Part shown: positions 1-5,446 of the stretch, one piece after another
Layout: every line of letters begins with the position of its first letter
Numbering within the stretch: the stretch's first letter is position 1
DNA from: Sphingobacteriales bacterium
GTDB lineage: Bacteria; Bacteroidota; Bacteroidia; Chitinophagales; Chitinophagaceae
Length of the DNA: 5,446 nucleotides
Reading direction: 5' to 3'
Assembly (NCBI GenBank): GCA_024640385.1
Contig: JAHEFC010000292.1
Span: 1 to 5,446, forward strand
Notes under the pieces: model-generated
The model's input: the letters and a program-made list of their open reading frames with translations, nothing else
What the model was told of the DNA's origin: nothing
The model's database searches: none
Made by a program: the position numbers and the translations under genes

Positions 1-1662
1 TCCACCCCATTTCCACTGACCATTTACATCGACCAGGATGGCTGGCGTCATGAGTTCACCCGTAGATGAGGTATCCTCGGGGCGGTAACTCATAGCCAGT
101 TGCCATGTTGAAGCATGCTTTGGACTGAGCTCAAAATAACCTTTGGCACTGACCCTGTCCAGGGAGGGGAGAAGGTCTTTCACTGGATGCGGGCCAGCGA
201 TATATCTTACCATTATTTCATTAGCTGATATATCCATGGGTTTAAGTTTAAGGGGTACATGGGTATTCCCCGTTCCAGAGGGAATGGCATGCCATGAACT
301 ATCCGAGGTAAGTATTTTGATAGCACCATCCACATAACTTTTTTCCCAGCCTCCATTCGATTCTGAATACATGCTGATTGGGCTTCTGACAGATGCTCCC
401 CGCAGGGTAAGTAGGTTTGACGATCCGGAAATCAGCACGCCGCTCAACAGATGAAGAGTATCCGTGACAACAACCGGTTTTGTAAGGACCAGCGACGTAG
501 AATTGTTAACAGTAAGGCCGGCCACCGTGTCGGGGATTCCGTCGCCCGTTAGCTGGGAAGAATTGCCGGCATATTGATAGCTGGCATGAACGGAGAAATT
601 CCTGAATGCCGTTCTGATATTTCCTTTATCAGCTGTTGACCAGATACCTGAATCGGCCCCTGCGATGATGGAAGCAGAGTCGGATAACAGAAAGGACCCC
701 GGACCACCTACATAGGATTGACCACAATTAATTGTTCCCTGGCAAAGGAAGGTATTAGGCGTGTAGTTTAACATGCAGGGAGTTTCCAGGGCCAGCGAAG
801 CATTTTTAGCTACCAGGATATTGCGGAAAAACGCATTCATGGACAGCGTGCCGGAACCCCGGAAAAAAACATCCCTGCCTGCGAACACAAAGCTTCTTCC
901 CGAGGTGCCTGCTGTAACAGGATGGAGATTCAGTTTACCCTGGACGGACAGGCTTCCGTGCAGTACGATATCAGACGTTAGCGTGGAAGTGACCGAAGCC
1001 CCTGCTTCAATGGTCAGGTCGCCCCGGACCAATACATTGGATGCGCCGCTGCCGCTATACGATTTATTTCCGCCTGCTGAAAGGGCCTTGAAGTAAAGGC
1101 TGCCAAATGTATTGCCTGTCAGGGACACCGTATATCCTGTTGTACCGGGGACGTCAAATTCAAATATTCCCTTCTCAGTACCCGGCTCATTATTCAGTTT
1201 ATCGATGAGTTCAGCATTTCCTCTTGGTGTTCTATGTATGTACCTGCCACCGTTGTTGATCTTTAATTTGCCAGCCAGTTGGAACGGGCTTCCCGAACCG
1301 GCTCCTGAACCATTGATAAAAATGCCACCGTTTTCGATGATCATGCCATTGCCAGTGGAAGTGAGCAACAAACCCGGAATGGCGGTATTCCCCGGGGGAA
1401 GCATCAAAATGATGTTGCCGGAGGAAGGTGCGATCCGAATGGTTTTTACCTGGGTGGTTTGCAGGCCTGAGGGCAGCTCAACAAGATAATCCCTGTCAAT
1501 CCATTGATGGTCCAGGATGACCTCGTCCTCGCTGCCCGGAATGCCGTCAGGATACCAATTCAATGCGTCATTCCATGCATTGGTGCCGGCGCCGCCATCC
1601 CAGAATTTCTGGGCCTGCAGGTCGACTGTACAGATCAGCAGCCACAATATCAACTTCCACAT
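1..1662 (-). CDS. Large secreted beta-strand-repeat protein, N-terminal 554 residues (C-terminus outside window)
   Basis: This minus-strand frame is open without a stop from an ATG at 1662-1660 to base 1, so the gene is truncated by the window edge. Residues 1-18 form a Sec signal peptide (MWKLILWLLICTVDLQAQ), with likely cleavage near A17/Q18. Cys11 is preceded by LLI, which is not a lipobox. Residues 20-50 carry a W-D-G-G...W-N...N-W-x-P-D-G-x-P-G...D-x-V-I pattern, common at the start of large Bacteroidota surface proteins and autotransporter-like beta-solenoids. Residues about 75-425 alternate short hydrophobic strands with Gly/Asn/Ser turns (for example VLVRGDLTIEAGASV at 210-224), as in a right-handed beta-helix. 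Residues 430-530 (GGWEKSYVDGAIK, then HAIPSGTGNTHVPLKL, then KGYFEL) resemble the region preceding C-terminal modules in such proteins. An in-frame TAG lies 24 bp upstream with no ATG between, supporting this start. Secretion is well supported; export by the type IX system is inferred, and the ligand or function is unknown. Confidence 0.88.
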   Translation of the reverse strand, partial: MWKLILWLLICTVDLQAQKFWDGGAGTNAWNDALNWYPDGIPGSEDEVILDHQWIDRDYLVELPSGLQTTQVKTIRIAPSSGNIILMLPPGNTAIPGLLLTSTGNGMIIENGGIFINGSGAGSGSPFQLAGKLKINNGGRYIHRTPRGNAELIDKLNNEPGTEKGIFEFDVPGTTGYTVSLTGNTFGSLYFKALSAGGNKSYSGSGASNVLVRGDLTIEAGASVTSTLTSDIVLHGSLSVQGKLNLHPVTAGTSGRSFVFAGRDVFFRGSGTLSMNAFFRNILVAKNASLALETPCMLNYTPNTFLCQGTINCGQSYVGGPGSFLLSDSASIIAGADSGIWSTADKGNIRTAFRNFSVHASYQYAGNSSQLTGDGIPDTVAGLTVNNSTSLVLTKPVVVTDTLHLLSGVLISGSSNLLTLRGASVRSPISMYSESNGGWEKSYVDGAIKILTSDSSWHAIPSGTGNTHVPLKLKPMDISANEIMVRYIAGPHPVKDLLPSLDRVSAKGYFELSPKHASTWQLAMSYRPEDTSSTGELMTPAILVDVNGQWKWGG

Positions 1663-1816
1663 ATGATCTTTATGGCAATTTAGCTACAGGGCCGGGGGCA
1701 TTCCATGTGTTGAACACGCGCATTATGCTGTTTTTTCCTGTGCTGGCTCTGTTGATAAACGGCGGCCACAACGGGGCTTTAACGATAAAAACGTATTCTT
1801 GCATTTTATTTTACTT
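1663..1816. other. Divergent intergenic spacer between the secreted-protein gene and gldF
   Basis: These 154 bp separate two genes read in opposite directions, so promoters for both should lie here. The spacer holds an 11-bp palindrome GTGTT-G-AACAC at 1707-1717 and a weak -7-like box on the plus strand at 1794-1801. The minus strand has only a poor match, TACGTTTT (complement of 1788-1795), which would leave a leader of over 100 nt for the secreted-protein gene. No RNA gene or terminator hairpin was recognised. Confidence 0.6.
1794..1801 (+). promoter_or_regulatory. Possible -7 box for gldF (TATTCTTG)
   Basis: TATTCTTG matches five of the six fixed positions of the Bacteroidota -7 consensus TAnnTTTG. 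It ends 15 bp before the gldF ATG, the same distance as the perfect box in front of the terC gene. No TTG was found at the expected -33 distance, so this is only a tentative call. Its last three bases form an in-frame TTG that could be mistaken for a start codon. Confidence 0.35.
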
Positions 1817-2536
1817 ATGTGGTCTATTTGTAAGAAAGAACTCAGGCAGTTTTTCAGCAGTTTGACCGGATATATAGCGATCCTGGTGTTCCTGGTACTG
1901 AATGGATTATTTCTTTTTGTTTTTCCGGACTCCAACATTTTTGATGCAGGCTATGCCAGCCTGGACACATTTTTCAGTACAGCTCCATGGATCCTGCTTT
2001 TGTTGATCCCGGCCATCACCATGAGGAGTTTCTCGGAAGAATTCAAAGGAGGTACTTTTGAGATCCTTCAAACCAAGCCGCTCACCAGGGCACAGATCAT
2101 TTCCGGGAAATACCTGGCATCACTGATCATTGCCATGATCGCCATCCTGCCCACCCTTATTTATGTGTATACATTAAGCCGGCTTTCCACGGAAGGAGTG
2201 GATACCGGGGGCATAACGGGTTCTTATGTGGGCCTGTTTTTTCTCGCCGCTGTTTTTACCGCCATCGGGATCTGTTGCAGCAGTTTCACCAATAATGCAG
2301 TGGTAGCTTTTCTGCTCAGTGCGTTTGCGTGCTTCATGGTATACAGCGCTTTTGAGGCCATCAGCAGGATACCGGCCTTTCAGGCAGGTGCGGATTATTA
2401 TATCGAAATGCTCGGCATCGACCATCACTATAAAAGTATATCCCGTGGCGTGATCGATTCCCGCGATATCGTTTATTTCATCACCGTGATCCTGTTCTTT
2501 ATTTTCCTTACTGCCCGAAACCTTGTGAAACGCTGA
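1817..2536 (+). CDS. gldF: GldF, gliding-motility-associated ABC transporter permease
   Basis: The 239-residue product is an ABC-2-type inner-membrane permease. It begins MWSICKKELRQFFSSLTGYI, the usual GldF opening of a short amphipathic K/R-rich helix leading into the first membrane span. Six hydrophobic segments can be seen at about 19-36, 53-69, 100-120, 137-155, 160-182 and 216-234, the standard ABC-2 number. Between spans 2 and 3 lies SEEFKGGTFEILQTKPLT (73-90), the E-x3-G-T-x-E-x-L-x-T-x-P signature expected to contact the ATPase. In Flavobacterium johnsoniae GldF works with GldG and the ATPase GldA in gliding motility; its substrate is not established. I chose the ATG at 1817 over an in-frame TTG at 1799, because the TTG would add HFILL ahead of the conserved start and lies in a possible promoter box. 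gldG follows after 4 bp, indicating an operon. No gldA is present nearby. Confidence 0.93.
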   Translation: MWSICKKELRQFFSSLTGYIAILVFLVLNGLFLFVFPDSNIFDAGYASLDTFFSTAPWILLLLIPAITMRSFSEEFKGGTFEILQTKPLTRAQIISGKYLASLIIAMIAILPTLIYVYTLSRLSTEGVDTGGITGSYVGLFFLAAVFTAIGICCSSFTNNAVVAFLLSAFACFMVYSAFEAISRIPAFQAGADYYIEMLGIDHHYKSISRGVIDSRDIVYFITVILFFIFLTARNLVKR

Positions 2537-2540
2537 TAAC

Positions 2541-4250
2541 ATGATCGATCGTCTGACAAAATCAAAATACGGATGGCTGGTTGTTTTCATATTGCTTGTT
2601 CTCATCAACTGGCTTTTTTCGTTTATACATTACCGTACTGACCTGACTGCCGAGAAAAGGTATACAGTATCCGGCGCTACACGAAAAATGCTTGAAAAGC
2701 TCGACGGTGACGTGGACGTGACCGTGCTCCTAGACGGGGATCTACCTGCCGGATTTAAAAAGCTGGCGGGCAGTACGGCAGACCTGCTGGAGGAGTTCAG
2801 GTCCATCTCCGGCAACAGGCTCAGGTACAGGTTTGAACATCCTGGCAGCGGGTTAGACGATTCACTCAAAGTTTCACTCATAGATTCACTGCGTTCGCTG
2901 GGCATAAATGCTACTAACGTTAAAGCACAAACGAAAGCAGGTGAAGGTGAGGAACAGCAGCTGGTATATCCGGGGGCTGTGATCAGGTATAAAGACAGAA
3001 CGATAGGTGTGGATTTTCTGCAGGGGCAGAATTTTCAGGCCGGCCTGAGTTCGCTGAACAATGCAGAAGCACTCCTGGAATATAAACTGGCAGGCAGTAT
3101 CAACAAGATCAGGCAGGATACTGTTCCCCTGATCGGTTACCTGGCCGGAAACGGTGAGCCGCTGGACTACAGGGTGTACGACCTGATTGAAAAAACCCTG
3201 AGACCCAATTATGCATTCCGGATACTTCCTGTAGACAGTGTGCAGGTGATACCTGCTTTTTTCAAAGCCATTCTCATAGTCAAACCCGTACAGCGGTTCA
3301 ACGATGCACAGAAACTGAAGATCGATCAGTATGTCATGCACGGTGGAAAGCTGATATGGATGATCGATAATCTTTACGCAAGCCTCGACAGTCTTCAGCG
3401 CAGCGAAGGCCAGTTCATTGCTTTTGATATGGCCCTGAACCTTGAAGACCAGCTTTTCAAATATGGCGTGAGGATCAACCAGGACCTCGTGCAGGACCTG
3501 CAATGCGATAAGATACCCTCTGTGATCGGCTCGGTGGGAGGGAAGCCGCAGATCCAGTTGTTGCCCTGGCCTTATTTCCCGTTATTAAGAAATTATACCG
3601 GCCACCCCATAGCCAAGAATCTCGATTATGTGCTGTCCCAGTTCCCCCAATCGATCGATACCGTGGAGGCGAAGAATATCAGGAAAACAATATTACTTTC
3701 CAGTTCTCCGGAATCCAGGATACTCAGCACACCAGCGAGGGTGGAGTGGGCCAGTGTCAGGAATGAAGAGGACCTGAAAACATTTACACACTCGAATATC
3801 CCGGTGGCCGTATTGTTGGAGGGAAAGTTTGAATCCCTTTATGGCAACAGGCTGACCAAAGCCATGGCTGATTCTTTATCTGCTGCAGGGCAGCCTTTTT
3901 TACCCGGGACCAGGGAAGATAACAAGATGATCGTGGTATCAGATGGTGACCTGGTGATCAATGCCGTTGATCAGAATGAGGGTCCGTTACAGATGGGCAC
4001 CAATATGTACACGAAACAGCAATATGCGAACAGGGAATTCCTGTTGAACTCCCTTGAATACCTGGTAGACCAATCGGGCATCCTGGAAACCCGGGGCAAG
4101 GACTTTACCCTAAGGTTACTGGACAAGACCAAATTTGAAGAGAACAAAAGCTTCTGGCAGGTTCTCAACATCGTGGTGCCTGCTTTGGTGGTCATGTTCT
4201 TTATAGCACTATATCAATATTTCAGAAAAAATAAATACGGAAGAAGTTAG
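2541..4250 (+). CDS. gldG: GldG, gliding-motility-associated ABC transporter auxiliary component
   Basis: The 569-residue product has the normal length and architecture of the GldG family. A membrane span at about 11-29 is followed by a large extracytoplasmic domain (about 30-540), a second span at about 543-561 and a short basic tail (YFRKNKYGRS). Family-typical stretches include DLTAEKRYTVSGATRKML (34-51), the YPGAVIRYKDRTIGVDFL block (143-160), LAGNGEP (201-207), LPWPYFPLL (341-349), VVSDGDLVIN (465-474) and NREFLLNSLEYL (497-508). These belong to the auxiliary-domain family of ABC transporters that act beside ABC-2 permeases. GldG is thought to form a membrane complex with GldF and the ATPase GldA; a role in substrate handling is inferred from fold and context, not demonstrated here. 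The ATG starts 4 bp after the gldF stop with no Shine-Dalgarno sequence, which is usual in this phylum and suggests co-translation. The frame is intact and no key block is missing. Confidence 0.94.
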   Translation: MIDRLTKSKYGWLVVFILLVLINWLFSFIHYRTDLTAEKRYTVSGATRKMLEKLDGDVDVTVLLDGDLPAGFKKLAGSTADLLEEFRSISGNRLRYRFEHPGSGLDDSLKVSLIDSLRSLGINATNVKAQTKAGEGEEQQLVYPGAVIRYKDRTIGVDFLQGQNFQAGLSSLNNAEALLEYKLAGSINKIRQDTVPLIGYLAGNGEPLDYRVYDLIEKTLRPNYAFRILPVDSVQVIPAFFKAILIVKPVQRFNDAQKLKIDQYVMHGGKLIWMIDNLYASLDSLQRSEGQFIAFDMALNLEDQLFKYGVRINQDLVQDLQCDKIPSVIGSVGGKPQIQLLPWPYFPLLRNYTGHPIAKNLDYVLSQFPQSIDTVEAKNIRKTILLSSSPESRILSTPARVEWASVRNEEDLKTFTHSNIPVAVLLEGKFESLYGNRLTKAMADSLSAAGQPFLPGTREDNKMIVVSDGDLVINAVDQNEGPLQMGTNMYTKQQYANREFLLNSLEYLVDQSGILETRGKDFTLRLLDKTKFEENKSFWQVLNIVVPALVVMFFIALYQYFRKNKYGRS

Positions 4251-4264
4251 GCGAGAGGCGAGAG
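4251..4264. repeat. Two tandem copies of GCGAGAG
   Basis: The heptamer GCGAGAG occurs twice head to tail, starting at the base after the gldG stop codon. It is followed by GTTGAGCG, perhaps a degenerate third copy. The 7-bp period matches that of the second repeat block 18 bp downstream. I could not pair the two blocks into a hairpin, so this does not look like a terminator. Confidence 0.7.
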
Positions 4265-4281
4265 GTTGAGCGATAATTTTT

Positions 4282-4316
4282 CTGCCACCTGCAACCTGCC
4301 ACCTGCAACCTGCAAG
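4282..4316. repeat. Five tandem heptamers CTGC(C/A)A(C/G)
   Basis: The block reads CTGCCAC, CTGCAAC, CTGCCAC, CTGCAAC, CTGCAAG, and is followed by CAAC. It can equally be described as a perfect 14-bp unit repeated twice (4282-4295 and 4296-4309) plus a partial third copy. It ends 9 bp upstream of the -7 box of the terC-type gene. Non-coding heptamer arrays of this kind occur in other bacterial genomes and can change in copy number; whether this one is dispersed in the genome cannot be judged from one window. Confidence 0.85.
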
Positions 4317-4325
4317 CAACTCCCT

Positions 4326-4333
4326 TATCTTTG
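4326..4333 (+). promoter_or_regulatory. Bacteroidota -7 promoter box (TATCTTTG) for the terC-murF/alr unit
   Basis: TATCTTTG is a perfect match to TAnnTTTG, the -7 element used by the primary sigma factor of Bacteroidota. Transcription would start only a few bases downstream, leaving a leader of about 10 nt before the ATG at 4349. The -33 TTG is not present; the nearest match at a 20-bp spacing is the CTG at 4303-4305, inside the heptamer array. The box decides the start of the next gene: an in-frame TTG at 4331 is part of the promoter and would probably not be transcribed. Confidence 0.65.
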
Positions 4334-4348
4334 ACGTTTATTCAAATT

Positions 4349-5326
4349 ATGACACCTGATCAGATCGCTTATCTAACTTTTGGATCTTTATTGGTACTTG
4401 CACTTGTTTTTGACCTGGGAATCCTGAGTAAGAAAAATGAAGTGGTCAGCATCAGGAAAGCCCTTTGGCAGACCCTGTTCTGGGTTACCCTCTCCCTGGC
4501 TTTTTGTGTTTTTCTCTGGTTTGAGAAATCTCCTCTTGTTGCAACAAAATACTTTACGGCCTATCTTATGGAATGGTCGCTCAGTGTTGATAATATTTTT
4601 GTGTTCATTCTCATTTTCACTTATTTCCAGGTGGAAGAACAGGACTCTGGCCGTGCCCTGCTGATCGGTATATTGCTGGCCATAGTTTTCCGGATCATTT
4701 TTATTGCCATAGGAATAGAACTGATCGAAAGGTTCCACTGGATACTGTATTTTTTTGGAGCCTTCCTGATCTACACGGGATATAAATTATTCACAAAAAG
4801 AGATGAAGCCGAATTCGATCCCGGCGATTCCAAGATCTACAGATTCATGAAATCCTATTTCAGGCTTTCTGAAGTTGAACCTAAGGGCAGGTATATCATC
4901 AGCTTACATGGAAAAACCTTCTTCACCACCCTGGCCGTGGTTGTAGTGATGCTGGCGGCGGTGGACATAGCTTTTGCGCTTGATTCAATTCCAACCGTGG
5001 TATCGCTGGTAAGGGAGAAGGCCAATGCTCCGTTTACCAGTGATGACATCCTGGTCATATATTCTTCAAACATTTTTGCCATACTTGGTTTACGGTCATT
5101 ATTCTTCCTGCTCAGGGGAGCTGTAGACAAGTTCGATTATCTCCAGCAGGGTATTGCTGTTGTGTTGATCTTCATCGGATTGAAAATGCTTTTGGAATTC
5201 TTCCATATAAGGATATCCATTTATGTTTCGCTGGGAGTGATCGTAGCCTGCATTGCCGGTTCGGTATTTTACTCCATGCATCATGAACAGAGGAAGATGG
5301 CGGTACGCAAAGAAACAGATCAGTAA
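4349..5326 (+). CDS. TerC/Alx-family integral membrane protein, probable metal-ion transporter
   Basis: The 325-residue product is a multi-span inner-membrane protein of the TerC family (Alx/YkoY-like). About nine hydrophobic segments are visible: 5-25, 38-57, 74-95, 102-122, 128-147, 192-218, 234-256, 265-283 and 289-308. The family's hallmark acidic membrane motifs are present: EWSLSVDNIFVF (75-86, Asp81), AAVDIAFALDSIPT (203-216, Asp206 and Asp212) and SSNIFAILGLRSLFFLL (239-255). The charged loop at about 150-190 separates the two halves, as in Alx-type members. Characterised relatives have been linked to manganese export and, in plasmid ter operons, to tellurite resistance. Here no other ter genes are present, so a metal-homeostasis role is the better inference and the ion is unproven. 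The ATG at 4349 gives MTPDQIAYLTFG, a typical start; the upstream TTG lies in the promoter box. The murF/alr-type gene begins 2 bp after the stop. No yybP-ykoY manganese riboswitch fits in the short leader. Confidence 0.92.
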   Translation: MTPDQIAYLTFGSLLVLALVFDLGILSKKNEVVSIRKALWQTLFWVTLSLAFCVFLWFEKSPLVATKYFTAYLMEWSLSVDNIFVFILIFTYFQVEEQDSGRALLIGILLAIVFRIIFIAIGIELIERFHWILYFFGAFLIYTGYKLFTKRDEAEFDPGDSKIYRFMKSYFRLSEVEPKGRYIISLHGKTFFTTLAVVVVMLAAVDIAFALDSIPTVVSLVREKANAPFTSDDILVIYSSNIFAILGLRSLFFLLRGAVDKFDYLQQGIAVVLIFIGLKMLLEFFHIRISIYVSLGVIVACIAGSVFYSMHHEQRKMAVRKETDQ

Positions 5327-5328
5327 AT

Positions 5329-5446
5329 ATGCAGGCATACAGCATCAGGGAAATATCATCAATTGTCCATGGGAAACTTTCCGCTGAAGCCGATCTGAAC
5401 ATCACTCATATCATAACAGACAGCAGGAAGATCCTTGATCCTTCTT
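5329..5446 (+). CDS. Probable bifunctional MurF ligase/alanine racemase, first 39 residues
   Basis: Only the N-terminus is in the window: MQAYSIREISSIVHGKLSAE, then ADLNITHIITDSRKILDPS. The pattern of an initial helix (YSIREISSIVHGKL), a strand and the DSRK motif at 31-34 is the Mur-ligase N-terminal domain that binds the uridine part of the UDP-MurNAc substrate. In Bacteroidota this N-terminus is typical of a fused protein in which MurF (adding D-Ala-D-Ala to UDP-MurNAc-tripeptide) precedes an alanine racemase (making D-Ala) in cytoplasmic peptidoglycan synthesis. The fusion cannot be confirmed because the rest is outside the window; plain MurF or another Mur ligase (such as MurE) are alternatives. 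The ATG lies 2 bp after the terC-type stop codon, with no room for a promoter of its own between them, which suggests shared transcription and coupled translation. Confidence 0.78.
   Translation, partial: MQAYSIREISSIVHGKLSAEADLNITHIITDSRKILDPS

Noticed and set aside
143..1489. Plus-strand open frames at 143-337, 773-1096 and 1112-1489
   Set aside because: They lie opposite the continuous 554-codon minus-strand gene, which has a signal peptide and a coherent beta-strand pattern. The plus-strand products show no recognisable domain and are compositional shadows.
1618..1662. Lipoprotein signal in the minus-strand secreted protein (Cys11)
   Set aside because: The residue before Cys11 is Ile, not Gly/Ala/Ser, so the lipobox is not satisfied; ordinary signal-peptidase cleavage near residue 17 fits better.
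1799..1801. TTG as the start codon of gldF
   Set aside because: The ATG at 1817 gives the typical GldF N-terminus, and the TTG is part of a possible -7 box.
1563..1865. Plus-strand frame crossing the divergent spacer
   Set aside because: It overlaps both the signal-peptide region of the minus-strand gene and the start of gldF, and its product resembles nothing known.
2886..3503. 205-codon minus-strand frame inside gldG
   Set aside because: gldG is intact and conserved over this whole stretch; the antisense frame has no domain, signal or upstream promoter that I can see.
4282..4316. CRISPR array
   Set aside because: The units are 7 bp long and directly abutting, with no spacers and no cas genes nearby.
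4331..4333. TTG as the start codon of the terC-type gene
   Set aside because: It is the end of a perfect TAnnTTTG promoter box, and the ATG at 4349 gives the usual family start.
4251..4348. yybP-ykoY manganese riboswitch or rho-independent terminator before the terC-type gene
   Set aside because: The leader predicted from the -7 box is about 10 nt, the spacer consists of simple repeats, and I found no stable hairpin followed by a T-run.
4349..5326. Tellurite-resistance (ter) island
   Set aside because: No terA, terB, terD, terE or terZ genes adjoin; a lone TerC-family protein next to a peptidoglycan gene points to a housekeeping transporter.

Overview
The window comes from a member of the Bacteroidota, most likely of the Chitinophagaceae/Chitinophagales type. 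The evidence is a gldF-gldG pair (gliding-motility ABC transporter genes restricted to this phylum), a MurF/alanine-racemase-type start at the right edge, start codons without Shine-Dalgarno sequences, and a Bacteroidota-type -7 promoter box (TAnnTTTG). The taxonomic call below phylum level is an inference from general resemblance only.

Layout. Positions 1-1662 (minus strand) hold the first 554 codons of a large secreted, glycine/serine/asparagine-rich beta-strand-repeat protein; its stop codon and C-terminus lie beyond the left edge. A 154-bp divergent spacer (1663-1816) separates it from gldF (1817-2536, plus), followed after 4 bp by gldG (2541-4250). An 98-bp spacer (4251-4348) carries two short tandem-repeat blocks with 7-bp periodicity and a perfect -7 promoter box. 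Then come a TerC/Alx-family membrane protein (4349-5326) and, 2 bp later, the first 39 codons of a probable bifunctional MurF/alanine racemase gene (5329-5446, running off the right edge).

How the genes fit together. GldF (six-helix ABC-2 permease) and GldG (a large extracytoplasmic domain anchored at both ends) would form the membrane part of an ABC transporter whose ATPase, GldA, is not in the window. The divergent surface protein is probably exported by Sec and could be a type IX secretion substrate, but the C-terminal sorting domain that would prove this is not visible. TerC (probable metal-ion, perhaps Mn2+, transporter) and the peptidoglycan precursor gene look like one transcription unit, separate from gldFG.

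I see no CRISPR array, tRNA, rRNA, insertion sequence, phage gene or defence cassette, and no convincing new multi-gene system. The points most worth a second look are the heptamer repeats next to the terC promoter, the large edge-truncated secreted protein, and the terC-murF/alr junction.
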